Assembly (NCBI GenBank): GCA_938743325.2
Contig: OW568896.1
Location: 341,001-405,000, forward strand
Direction: 5' to 3'
Origin: Pycnococcus provasolii
Lineage: Eukaryota; Chlorophyta; Pseudoscourfieldiophyceae; Pseudoscourfieldiales; Pycnococcaceae
DNA length: 64,000 nucleotides
The translations under genes and the position numbers were made by a program. Shown one piece after another: positions 46,021 to 55,365 of this stretch (position 1 is the stretch's first letter; every line of letters starts with the position of its first letter). The notes under the pieces were generated by a model. The model was not told the origin of the DNA, did no database searches, and was given only the letters and a program-made list of their open reading frames with translations.

Positions 46021-47248
46021 AGGGGGGCGGGGGCCCACGTGCCACCCATAGAATGGGGATACCTCGTTGGATGCGGATCCGTGGTTTGTTTTTCTGGGCC
46101 CGTGAGAAGAAAACGGGCCCGGGCCCCGGGCAACCGGGGAAGACGGGCCCCTCAGAGGCGGCGAGGCGCTCGGCTACCTGAACGACTTCGCTAATAAGGA
46201 CACAAACAAAGGTGCATGTGCTCTTCTCGCGGAGCGTTCACAACACGCGCGTGGAGAGAGTGTGAGTTGAATTGAACGTACGCTTTGTTTCATTCGTCAA
46301 TGAATATACAAATAGCCGTCCTGCCATTCTCACGAACGACCTTGTGGCCGCGAACGACCACACGGCCGAGGAGCTCCTGGCAGCGACTGACGTTGTCAAC
46401 GCTGCGTGTGCGCGTGCGCAGCTGCAGCGGCCGCGTGCAAGTGCTGAGCAGATTGTGATGCACTGTGCAGCAGGAGGTTGCGCGCGTGCGCGAGCGCGCG
46501 CGCGCGCACGACGAACTCGAGCAGGCAGCGTGGACCTTGCACGGGCTCTGCGAGGAGCTCTGGGCAGCACGCGACGGCCTGCACGAGACCATCAGTTTCC
46601 TGATGGGCGGCTTCCGGGCCAGCGGAAGCCGCGAGGTGCTCGTCGACTCCAGCCTCCCGCCGGAGGGTCGCTTCGCTGATGTGGTGCCATGCAACGCTAA
46701 AATCTGATTACGACGCAGCGCTAAAGTTGGTCGACGAGATGCGGTGGAGTCCCCGGAACTTGTCAAATGGTTCAAGGGGGCGTTCAACGGACGTAAGATA
46801 CGTGCGAGGTCCCGATCGACGAGCGCTGCGACGCGGCGGTGCAAGAATCGAAAAGAAAAATCTCACCGATTTCGGCCGCAAATCTGGAAATCTCGGCAAG
46901 CATTGCGTCTCGGAGAGCACCATGAGCTGCAGATATATTAACTGGTGCGACGAGTCGACGCCATAGATGCGCAGTGACGCGCAGGGGAACGAGAATAATA
47001 AGAGGGAGCGCGTAGCAGCTCCCGACCAAGATGGTCGAGCCCGACCTATCTGTTAGAGAAAAAAAGTTGGCGCTCAGAAAGTCCAAAGTTGGCGCCCCCC
47101 CTGGCTGCCTGGGCTCTTCTTATGAAACTTCTGCCAACCCTCCTTTTTCTGACGCCTGACTTTTGGGATTTCTCGCGACGAGGGAAGATACGTGTCATGT
47201 CCGTGTGGTGAATGACCTTTCTTGGTATTGCGATCAGCTCAGAGTTTG
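46021..47248. other. Divergent intergenic region with frameshifted coding relic
   Basis: A 1.2-kb spacer. Plus-strand text from 46272 to about 46970 reads like protein but in successive frames (see the separate entry). Pure (CG)-rich stretches (46480-46510) give Arg/Ala runs. The final 250 bp before the cupin start has no recognisable element. Confidence 0.5.
46272..46970 (+). pseudogene. Possible decayed gene read in shifting frames
   Basis: Frame 1 near 46272 reads VSFVNEYTNSRPAILTNDLV and LLAATDVVNAACARAQLQ. A second frame continues with ARAHDELEQAAWTLHGLCEE and LHETISFLMGGF to about 46705. A third reads YDAALKLVDEMRWSPRNLS and beyond. The successive hand-overs suggest one ancestral coding region broken by indels. 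No domain is recognised, no start is convincing and GC-rich chance reading is possible. Confidence 0.3.
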
Positions 47249-48772
47249 ATGCCTTCCTCCCGCCACCTGCGACGCAGCCTGCTCCCGTCGCACCATGCTC
47301 ATGGTAGGCGTGGTGGTGGTGGTGGTGGTGGTGGTGGTGGTGGTGGCATCATCCCGATCCGTTGGCGTCCCATCGTGTTCGTTCTCACCATGCTCCTGGT
47401 CCTCCTGCTGGTCATCCTCTTCCTATGGACGTCACTGCAATATGCGCGCAGCGTGACGCACCGTAGCCATCATCACGATAACATTGGTGACGGCGAAGAC
47501 AGCCTGCCGTGGATGATGACGCTCAGAGCAGAAGACACCATGTTAAAAGGAGCAAGCAATGCAGCGGGCGCACAACAAGAGGAACGGGTGGATGTACCGT
47601 CATCCCAAAAGGTTACAGAAGAACGACAAGGTGTTGAGCGACAAAAGGTCGATGGTGCGGCGCAGCAGCAGTGGGTCGATAAGCAAGACGAGCGGTCGTC
47701 AACGACGACTAGACTGAAGGGGGATGCCTACGAGTTCTTCCACCTTCCTCGCGACTTCAAGTGCACGCGCCTGGACGCCAGAGGTGGCATGCAAGCTGAC
47801 GTGCGTCGCACGTTCGAGCAGCACGTCGAAAGACGCGAGCCTGTGGTTCTGCAGCTTGGCGACGCGCTCTTCGATGCCAGCAACGGGTTCAGGTGGCGCA
47901 AGTGGATGAAAGCAGACGACGCGCGCCAGCCAGACCTCGCATATCTGGAACAGACCGTCGGCGCAGATGCCGTGGTGATGTCGAAGCGCGCGCCGTTCGG
48001 AGGGGAGACGTGGTCGTTGTCAAGAGCTGAACGCAAGCGCTTCTTTCCCCAGAGGTTTGGAGACTTTGTGCGTGACTTGGATCCGTCGAATTCAACAGGT
48101 GGATCACTCTATCTGGGTATTCAAGGCAAACAGGCGAGTCTCACAGGTGCTTGGTATCAGCATCCGCCGCTGAGTGCATTGAAGGACGACTTTGACTTTC
48201 CACCATTCATGCAGGAGGCACTGCAGAAGATTGACGAAGGGTGCGAGGTGAATGGCGACGGAAGCATATCGCGCGAAGAATTTGCGTGCACGCTGTGGAT
48301 GGGAAATCCTCGCGTGCCGAGCATATCGGGAACGCATTTCGACGCATTTCACAACCTGTACGTCGTGCTGAGTGGGCACAAGAGCTTTCGCATCCACAGC
48401 CCGAATGACGCCTTCTTCCTTCATCAAGACGGCGTCGTTGGTACGGTAGAGGATCATGGCAAACCGCAGACGAATTTCGAGCGCCAGCGTCGGCCCATTG
48501 GCAATTTCGCGTCGTATGCCGATCTTGCTCTCTCTGGCAAAGATGAGAACGCGACAATGTGGTACAATCGTGCGAACCACGGTTTGTGCGACGTCGCCGC
48601 TGGCGAAGCGTTGTTTTTGCCTGCATACTTCTTCCACAGCGTCACGACAACTGGGCTAACGATCGCGGTAAATTTCTGGGCCAACCAGCACCCGAAGTGC
48701 ATAAAACATATGCACTGGGACTATACGTTGCAGGCTTGTGTACGTGACGACGAGGAGGCGAATGCGAACTAA
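47249..48772 (+). CDS. Membrane-anchored JmjC/cupin-8-like oxygenase with EF-hand-like insert (507 aa)
   Basis: Type II protein: after a Gly run (13 Gly, GGT microsatellite) comes an anchor IVFVLTMLLVLLLVILFLW (about 45-63), a polar stem, then a cupin/JmjC fold (about 165-490). Iron ligands: HFD in SGTHFDAFHNLYVVLSGHKS and the distal His in LPAYFFHSVTTT. PVVLQLGDALFDAS and FRIHSPNDAFF also match the cupin_8/Jumonji family (2-oxoglutarate Fe(II) hydroxylases). Between the fold's halves lies VNGDGSISREEF, an EF-hand-like loop with the expected N, D, G, I and E but Glu at position 1. The membrane anchor suggests a Golgi or ER luminal hydroxylase. ATG 47249 is chosen; the open frame's earlier codon at 47222 is TTG. 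Substrate unknown. Confidence 0.83.
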   Translation: MPSSRHLRRSLLPSHHAHGRRGGGGGGGGGGGGIIPIRWRPIVFVLTMLLVLLLVILFLWTSLQYARSVTHRSHHHDNIGDGEDSLPWMMTLRAEDTMLKGASNAAGAQQEERVDVPSSQKVTEERQGVERQKVDGAAQQQWVDKQDERSSTTTRLKGDAYEFFHLPRDFKCTRLDARGGMQADVRRTFEQHVERREPVVLQLGDALFDASNGFRWRKWMKADDARQPDLAYLEQTVGADAVVMSKRAPFGGETWSLSRAERKRFFPQRFGDFVRDLDPSNSTGGSLYLGIQGKQASLTGAWYQHPPLSALKDDFDFPPFMQEALQKIDEGCEVNGDGSISREEFACTLWMGNPRVPSISGTHFDAFHNLYVVLSGHKSFRIHSPNDAFFLHQDGVVGTVEDHGKPQTNFERQRRPIGNFASYADLALSGKDENATMWYNRANHGLCDVAAGEALFLPAYFFHSVTTTGLTIAVNFWANQHPKCIKHMHWDYTLQACVRDDEEANAN

Positions 48773-48953
48773 CCACAGCTTTGTTTTTTTCCAGAAGTAC
48801 GACTACTGTAAGAATATTTGTTGACAACGAATCCCGGGCTGTGCTGGTTTGCGTGATGTGTGGAATCGTCAAAATGTTTTTTTTTTTACAGCTTTGTCAT
48901 CGCTCATAACGCACGCTACACGCGCGCGCGCGCGTGCGTCATTTCATGAAGGC

Positions 48954-49376
48954 TCATGAGAAGCGGTAGACGTTATATTGTCCTTCACTCAACACGGGAT
49001 TGACGAGTGGGTGGCTCTGCGCGATGTAGACGATGACCCATGCGAGCCAGCAGCACACGACTGCCGTCGCAGTGAGTACGTGCACGAGCGCCTCTTCCGC
49101 GGACGTCCACTGTGCGGTGCGAGCGACTGCGCGTGCGCGTTGCGCCATGGCATCTCCTCTTTGTGGGTGCCCCGGTTCGGAGGAGAATGGCAGGAGGTAG
49201 GATGACGGCAGTTCACCACCACCACCACCACCGGTGGCGTTGCTTGAGCCACTATTACTACTATTACCGTGTGTGCGTTGTCTTCTCGAGTACTTGTACC
49301 TTATGGACGCGTATATGATGACGTAGACGAGCGCGAACAAGAATGTGCCGAGAGTGACGCCCGCCTGAGCAGACAT
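48954..49376 (-). CDS. VHA-e: V-type H+-ATPase subunit e with enlarged loop (140 aa)
   Basis: Subunit e is a small two-helix component of the membrane V0 sector of the vacuolar proton pump. Helix 1 is [20 protein letters not shown]; helix 2 is [20 protein letters not shown] followed by [15 protein letters not shown], which is the family signature (CCW--W-IVY-AQ--PL--P). The usual length is 70-80 residues. Here about 60 extra residues, rich in Asn, Ser and Gly (GGT microsatellite) and Ala, separate the helices. The longer frame to 49406 starts at TTG, so ATG 49376 is used. A 270-bp divergent spacer with an AACCCGAATTAG element links it to the next gene. Confidence 0.85.
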   Translation of the reverse strand: MSAQAGVTLGTFLFALVYVIIYASIRYKYSRRQRTHGNSSNSGSSNATGGGGGGELPSSYLLPFSSEPGHPQRGDAMAQRARAVARTAQWTSAEEALVHVLTATAVVCCWLAWVIVYIAQSHPLVNPVLSEGQYNVYRFS

Positions 49377-49646
49377 CTCTCTCAGAGAGGCTGGGAAGAA
49401 TGGCAATGGCGGAGAGGGACGTGCGAGAGGGGGCGAGCGCGCTTAAAAACCCGAATTAGAACCCCTATTTATTCGGGGTTCCCAAATTTGAAAAAAAAGC
49501 CTGCTTTGCGCCTGCTTTGTCACAAAAAGCGACCCACCATTTTGCAGCGTCACTTTACTTCATTCCTCCTCAACGCGCGCAACACACGCGCAACACAGGC
49601 ATCCATACCACTCACAGCAACTAGCTTTTCCGTCCTAAGAAGAAGA
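49377..49646. promoter_or_regulatory. Short bidirectional promoter, V-ATPase e / unknown gene
   Basis: 270 bp separate two divergent ATGs. An AAACCCGAATTAGAACCCC stretch (about 49447-49465) and its inverted partner TTCGGGGTTCCC (about 49472-49483) lie near the middle and could form a symmetrical element. No TATA box. Confidence 0.45.
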
Positions 49647-50759
49647 ATGAGCCAGCAGCCATCCGACGCTAAAGAAGAGGCGCAGCACCATCCTCATCAC
49701 AACTGCGCGTGGTATGTTTTTTGTTTTTTCTTCTTCTTTTTTATCATTTTTTTGATAACTCGAACCAACCGTTCGTTTGAGACTTGTGGACTTGTTGTGG
49801 TAAATGATTATGACTTATTTCCGAGTTTTTTGACTTATGGTAAATGAAATAAATAAAATGTTTGTCTACGTTCAGATGATACACATCCATAACACAAGGA
49901 CTTGTGGACTTGTGGCACATGTATAAACAATAATCACATACATGTGCACTACTAACGTTCATTTCTTCTCTAACAACACACTCATTTATATAAAAATTCA
50001 TTCATGATGAAACAATGATAATGCAGTGAGCTCGCATGGTGCCAGATGCACATCGAGCAGCTTGGTGCTCGCGATCGTGATATGCACTACCTGCCTGGAG
50101 ATAAAGCCCGCGCAGAGGCATGGATCAAGGCTTTGGTGCCATCGGCGGAGGATGAGAAGATCCAATCATGGCTCGAACGTCCGATGTCGTCGCGTCCGCG
50201 CTTCGCTGCTCACCACTTTGCACCGAAGTACTGGCACTTCAAAACCGCCGCAGAGTTCACCGACGCCGCGGAGAAGAAGGAGGAGGGATGGCATCTCACC
50301 CATGATGCCGTTCCTGACACGCACAAGCACCACCCGCCGCCGCACGGAATGCAAGCGAGCTGGGATGGTGACGCTTGGCGTGTTGACGGTGAAGAACCGC
50401 ACGGCATGAAGCGTCGCCTGGACAACACGTGCACGGACGCAGAGGAGCCTGCGAAGCGCCCCAAGCCGCTCGAACGCGCCTTTGCTCATGCAGAAGAGCA
50501 GCTCAAGATCGTCGCAGAGGCGGGGCACGAACACGAACACGCTTGCCAAAACAAACATCTCAGCAGTGAGGATGCCAAACTCGTGCTCGCCGAGATTGCG
50601 CTGATGCGCGTGGCGATCGAGGAATTTGAGGATGCAACTGCTGCAAGGGAGGCGGCGCAGAAACATGCCGCCGCCGCCGCGATTGCAGCGAAGGACGTCA
50701 CCATGACGACGACGACGACTGCTGGTGCCCCTGCGATCGAGTCGGAGACGCCAAAGTAG
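49647..50759 (+). CDS. Unknown helical protein (2 exons, 265 aa)
   Basis: Exon 1 is 49647-49711 and exon 2 50027-50759, joined by a 315-bp GT-AG intron (phase 2); the sum divides by three. The junction reads NCACELAWCQMHIEQLGARD, which puts three Cys and a Trp in a short motif. The rest is hydrophilic with scattered aromatics (WIKALVPSAED, FAPKYWHFKTAAEF, HGMQASWDGDAWRVDG), then a basic cluster MKRRL--KRPKPLE, and a helical Glu/Ala-rich C-terminus. No membrane segment and no domain I recognise; a nuclear or mitochondrial small-Cys protein is possible. Splice choice is inferred from frame continuity. Convergent with the four-TM gene (235 bp between stops). Confidence 0.65.
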
Positions 50760-50993
50760 TGCGCTAGCTAATGCAAAGCAACCAAGAAGCTAGCCGCCTG
50801 GGAGGAGGAGGAGGGATGAAAGGAGGAGGAGCAGCAGCAACAACAACAATAGAAATAAATAGTAGCAAAGACTGAGAATGAAGAAAGGAGGACAACGACT
50901 GTTGCTGTATCAGAAGAAGAAGAGTAAACATTTAAAATTCCGACTCCTTAAAATGCCCTCACGTCAAACCCAAGTAGCTCAATCATTGACTGT

Positions 50994-51791
50994 TCACATG
51001 CAGCAGATGAGAAAGTTTCCCACGAACAACCATCCTGCGCTGCCGACAAATAGCCAGTACGACCATCCCCAGTAGTTGTTGAGGTTCTCCCACCCCTTCT
51101 CAACATTGCTGTCAAGATTTGAAAGGTACTCGCGAGCCTGCGCCCATTCGGTGCTCACGTCGCTGTTCGCCGTCGGATCGTACTTGCTGATGCGCACAAG
51201 CAGCACGATCCATAGCACACACGCCGTGACGGACGTCGCAAATTGCGTGAATGCGAGAACGTGCGCGAACGTCTTGCTGCAGGCGCGCTCGCGCGAGTGG
51301 CTGGCAACGACGACGATCAACACGAGCGAGAGCGCAATGACGGCGAGTGTTAGTGCGCGCTCTGCGATGACGATTTCCCACATGCTCACCGTTGTTTCTG
51401 TCGATGGATCGGTCGTCGAGGTTTGGTACTCGAGGTTGCTGTAGAACGTCTTCACGTCAAGCGAGCATCCAGTGGAGTTTGCCCACGGCAGTGCATCCTT
51501 GATGGTCTCGTAGACCGCCGTCGCGCCCTGCTCGGCGTCTTGGAGCGCGCTTCCCGTTCCCGCTGGCAAGCCGTTCGTGGCGTTCGTCGCACCACCGACG
51601 ATCTGCGGCGGCTCCTTGACGCACGTCTGCCACAGCCCCGCGTGGCTGATTGCGCGCGTCGGGCTGAAGAAGAAGAGTCCTCCCGTCGCGTCGGGGCTCA
51701 TCCAGAACGACGTCGCATTCGCGACGATGACGGCGAGTATGCCAATGATGTGCCAGATCGAGAACGTGACGACGAGACAGCAGTTCGCCAT
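50994..51791 (-). CDS. Four-transmembrane protein, claudin/tetraspan-like topology (265 aa)
   Basis: ATG 51791 begins ANCCLVVTFSIWHIIGILAV, the first helix. A large extracellular-type loop (about 32-115) carries N-glycosylation sites (GGATNATNG) and Cys residues (QTCVKEPP, NSTGCSLD). Helices 2-4 follow: ALTLAVIALSLVLIVVVASH, VLAFTQFATSVTACVLWIVL and SYWLFVGSAGWLFVGNFLIC. The first loop and Cys placement resemble claudin/PMP22-type four-helix proteins in topology only; I do not see the W-GLW-C signature, so no family is assigned. The longer frame to 52442 is mostly low-complexity Arg. GGGATCCC is 157 bp upstream. Confidence 0.78.
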   Translation of the reverse strand: MANCCLVVTFSIWHIIGILAVIVANATSFWMSPDATGGLFFFSPTRAISHAGLWQTCVKEPPQIVGGATNATNGLPAGTGSALQDAEQGATAVYETIKDALPWANSTGCSLDVKTFYSNLEYQTSTTDPSTETTVSMWEIVIAERALTLAVIALSLVLIVVVASHSRERACSKTFAHVLAFTQFATSVTACVLWIVLLVRISKYDPTANSDVSTEWAQAREYLSNLDSNVEKGWENLNNYWGWSYWLFVGSAGWLFVGNFLICCM

Positions 51792-52051
51792 GATCAATGA
51801 AGTTGTGAATGAAACCTTGCTGAAACTGAAACTGCGCTGAAGGAAGCGCACGGGATCGCAACCTAGGGGATCGGTCTGGGAATCGGTGAACGTAACCTTA
51901 TCGTAGATTCGTAGGGGTTTGGGAAATTCAAATCCGGGGTTGATTTTGGGATCCCGGTCCGGAATCCATCTTAGCAGAATGTGTACGCGGCGCCGGAGGA
52001 CTACGACACAGATCCAGAAGTTGAACAAGGTGCTTTCACAAAGGCAGCTCA

Positions 52052-53293
52052 TCAGCGCATGCGCCGGAAGTACCCGATGCGGCCGGGCAGCCACGTCACG
52101 AGCACGAAGTCGTCGTTGGGAAGCAGAAAGGCGTCGTGAGGGTGCAGCCATCCGCTCGGCCCGATGTCGCTCCCGCTGACATTCACCAAGCTCAAAACGC
52201 GATTGCTCCTGTCGACGATCGCGACGTTGCCCTCGAGAGCTGGGACGATCGCGACGCCGTCGGGAGAACGCACGCGCACGTTGCACGGTCGCTGAATCCC
52301 AATTGACTCGGCACTGAGCGTACGCTTGTACTCGAACACCGACGGGTCGCTCGCATTCACGGCAAACCACTCCAGGCGGTGGTTCTCGCGATCGCTCACG
52401 ACAAACTCGCTCGACCTCCAGTCCCACGTGATTGCGTGGCACGTGCTGAACTTCCCGTGGTCGGTACCCGCGCCTCCAAAGAATTGCCCAGTGTACCTTC
52501 CTTCCCTCGTGTAGACGTAAATGCGGCTTGATCCGTAGCCGTCAGCGAGGTAGACGTACGGCGAGCCCGGCTGCGCGTCGTGCCACGTTGGCATGAAGGG
52601 CACGCTCACTCCCGCTGGAGGTCCGAGGTCCTGCCAGACGACCGTTCCGTCCGAAAGCGTCTTGTGCAAACTTTGCTGGTTGTTGGCGTGGTAGAGGTAA
52701 AGGCCTCCGTCCTCCTGAGCAGCACGCAGTCCGTGCGGCACACCCTTGCACAGCTGCGCTCCTGGTCCGATGAGCTTCGCGGGACGGTGGTACGCCCCGC
52801 GTTCCCACTTGAGCAGGCACTTGCTTTCGTCCGATCCGTCCTGGTACGTGACAACGATGTTTCCGTTTGGGAAGACTTCGATTCCGTGTGCGTTTGAGAC
52901 GTTGACGCTGTTGTCCTGTTCAGCGGGCAGGGGCAGCATGATCGGTTCGTAGGCGTACGTCCATCCTTCACCAGGCATGACGATGGCCCGAGCTTGCTGC
53001 ATATGTGCTTGAGCCTCATCATGTTGTGTTTGAGGAGAGGTGCGAGGGAGCCCCCTGCGCAACAGGCTCAGCACGGATTGGTCTGCATACTCCTCCCAAC
53101 GAGACGAACCAGACGAACCAGACTCACGAGCACCTTGAACACACACACACCTTAGTGAGATATTACTAACCAAGACGCCGACGCCGACGACGAAACTCCT
53201 AAGAGTGAATCCAGAATGAGAACGATAATGAGAGCTCACACGACGAATTGGAAGTGACGACGACAACGTGTAAGAAAACGGCACCATGAACAT
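52052..53293 (-). CDS. NHL-type beta-propeller protein, probably secretory (413 aa)
   Basis: Repeats with NHL-like wording run from about 110 to 410: NAHGIEVFPNGNIVVTYQDG, GVPHGLRAAQEDGGLYLYHA, YVYLADGYGSSRIYVYTREG with GQF-GGAGTDHGKFSTCHAI, FVVSDRENHRLEWFAVNA, and WLHPHDAFLLPNDDFVLVTW. This is the pattern of NHL propellers such as the lyase domain of peptidylglycine alpha-amidating enzymes, though catalytic residues are not assignable by eye. A weak signal-anchor (LRSFVVGVGVLVSNISLRCV) precedes them. First ATGs are 53293 and 53287; the frame's 53362 codon is TTG. Sugar- or protein-binding or lyase activity are both possible. Confidence 0.8.
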   Translation of the reverse strand: MFMVPFSYTLSSSLPIRRVSSHYRSHSGFTLRSFVVGVGVLVSNISLRCVCVQGARESGSSGSSRWEEYADQSVLSLLRRGLPRTSPQTQHDEAQAHMQQARAIVMPGEGWTYAYEPIMLPLPAEQDNSVNVSNAHGIEVFPNGNIVVTYQDGSDESKCLLKWERGAYHRPAKLIGPGAQLCKGVPHGLRAAQEDGGLYLYHANNQQSLHKTLSDGTVVWQDLGPPAGVSVPFMPTWHDAQPGSPYVYLADGYGSSRIYVYTREGRYTGQFFGGAGTDHGKFSTCHAITWDWRSSEFVVSDRENHRLEWFAVNASDPSVFEYKRTLSAESIGIQRPCNVRVRSPDGVAIVPALEGNVAIVDRSNRVLSLVNVSGSDIGPSGWLHPHDAFLLPNDDFVLVTWLPGRIGYFRRMR

Positions 53294-54465
53294 GAAGCGT
53301 TTGATGTTGAAATCCTCAAATCTTGAAATCGTGCGGTGCGGTGCGATGATTGCAAAACCCAAAAAGTGAAAGAAGAAGTGCTGAGGTGGACGGGGCCCTT
53401 ACGAGAAATTATGAATGACGAAGGAATCGCGGGACCTAATCGCACGACCAATAATACGTTGTTCGGAACGCATCAGGACCTAATATCACGACCATTTCGA
53501 GAGGTTTGGAACGCATCAGGACCTAATCGCAGCAGCTTATCTCGGCTGCCTCGTGAGCAGGTCACTCCAGAGCCCTGCGCAGACCGAATTACCACGGATC
53601 CCTCGCACTGACAAGGGTGTTGTTGATGATGAGCACTGCCAAACAACGTTGAGGAAGGATGAGGCACGTGGTCAAGAGCATTGGGCAAGAGCACCCTGTT
53701 TCTTGGAACACCCCTTGCACAGGCAACATGTCCCTTGCACGGTAAAAGTTGCACAGAGTGTGTTGCACCGCATATTATTGTTATGTAAAGTGTAAACGCA
53801 CTGCAGCACTGACAAGCACTGTTCATGCACAACGCCCCTCCATCACCACGTACTTATTAACCCTCATGCAGGTGGTCAACAACGTGCATCTAGTGGTAGG
53901 AAGTAAGAGGGAACAGCTACCTTAAGAAGGGGCAAGGGAGCGTCTCCACCCACTCACCAGAACAGAGCCGACATTGATTTATTTGTGTGTGTGTCAACTG
54001 TCACCTGTTCTCCCTCCCGGCCATCACACCAGGGAGGGAGCGATCTTCCCCATCACCTCGGATCATTCCCGATCAGCTCCCCCATCATTGATAATCATTT
54101 CACAGGTGTGGCGTCGGGCGAGCAACGGTGTTTCTTAAGCAGCCTTGTTGTGCGAGTCTTGTTGGATTAAGTATATTCGAGACACACTCAGCTCTTTCTA
54201 TTTTTGTGGACATTGACGTGAGGAGTGACTGGCCGCTTGTCCCTTCGGCCTTTTAGCTTACTGGCCTCTTACTTTTGCGATACTGCTATATTTATATAGT
54301 AGTACAGTACTTGCTTGCGCTGGGCGTCTTGTCTTGTCTCATTTCTCATTTCTCCTTCTTCTCATAGATATTCATAGACAGATCTTGAAATCATTTCTGG
54401 CCGCGTCATCTCTCACTCTTCTTATTTGGTATTTGGTTAGTAAGGTTATTTATATAATAGTCTCT
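53294..54465. other. Divergent intergenic region
   Basis: 1.17 kb without a gene. A GAACGCATCAGGACCTAAT string occurs twice (about 53467 and 53509), with a related GGACCTAATCGCACGACC before them (about 53431), so a small local duplication is present. A GTAC-rich AGTACAGTACTTGC is at about 54300, 160 bp before the next ATG. Confidence 0.55.
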
Positions 54466-55227
54466 ATGCACTCGTCCGATATCGCGCGCCTCTTAGCGCA
54501 AAAGCAGGCGCAGTATGCAGCCTTAAAAGGGGAGTCGACGTCGTACCAAAACCTTAGCGCAAGTCGCGCACTCGCGCAACAAGCGGCGAGGGGGGCAACC
54601 ACAGCCAACGCACAGAAGGGAACCTACCACGCACACACGCCCACGGCGGGCGCGTTCGACGCGACGAACGTCGCGACGCTGCGAGGTATGAAACAACCCG
54701 CGTGGGTCAACGCCCTGAAAATTGCCGGAAGCCTGCTCGCGCTCGTCGTGCTCATCGTTGTAGGCACCAAGGTGCTTCCGAGAATGCCTGAGCAACTCGA
54801 GCACAGATTTGGCATGTCCAAGACAACCATACTGCCCGGTACCGCATACTCACCACCGCCGCCGCCGGTGCCAGCCGCGCCGCTCTTCGACCCGCGTGCC
54901 GTGGACGCGTTTGACCTCGAAAAGGAGACGAAGCGGAGAAAGAAAGGCGAAAAGCAAGCGTGGTCGTCCGCTTTCACCAGACACCACCGCAAGCACGCAT
55001 GGCACAGCGAAGCGGAGCAGACGAAGGAGAAACTCAACGTCATGTCCGACATGTCCGACGACGTTCGCGAGGTGCTGTCAAGGTCAGCGTCGCCACCGCA
55101 ACAACCTCCGATACCGCCGTCACCGCCCTTTGGCTTGGAAGACGCCATTCGACACAACCTGACACTCGAACACGAGGCGCAGCTGTACAAGCCAATCGTG
55201 TACGGCGGACCTGGAACAAGACGGTGA
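54466..55227 (+). CDS. Single-pass membrane protein with proline-rich tail, unknown (253 aa)
   Basis: ATG 54466 starts HSSDIARLLAQKQAQYAALK, a polar N-terminus. One TM follows at about 85-105 (ALKIAGSLLALVVLIVVGTK). Then come a Pro-rich run (YSPPPPPVPAAP) and a basic helical stretch (KETKRRKKGEKQAW). A second Pro-run (SPPQQPPIPPSPPFGLED) precedes the C-terminus. There is no signal peptide; with the positive charge on the C-terminal side it is probably type II, and it may be anchored in the endomembrane system. Upstream frame back to 54334 begins at TTG, so is not used. The family is not recognised. Convergent with the next gene (138 bp between stops). Confidence 0.72.
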   Translation: MHSSDIARLLAQKQAQYAALKGESTSYQNLSASRALAQQAARGATTANAQKGTYHAHTPTAGAFDATNVATLRGMKQPAWVNALKIAGSLLALVVLIVVGTKVLPRMPEQLEHRFGMSKTTILPGTAYSPPPPPVPAAPLFDPRAVDAFDLEKETKRRKKGEKQAWSSAFTRHHRKHAWHSEAEQTKEKLNVMSDMSDDVREVLSRSASPPQQPPIPPSPPFGLEDAIRHNLTLEHEAQLYKPIVYGGPGTRR

Positions 55228-55365
55228 CCGGACGGCACTCGCGCGAACGAACGAACGAATTGCTTTTGCACTTATAACAAATTCACCCCAACTTTGCTTT
55301 CAAGACGAAACTTTCACTTCGCTTTGACGTTTTCAGAAACAAAACGTGGCACCACCCAATGAACT

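Noticed and set aside
51792-52442. Upstream extension of the four-TM frame (Arg-rich)
   Set aside because: Composition is antisense to the NHL gene end and lacks a good start; ATG 51791 sits right at the first membrane helix.
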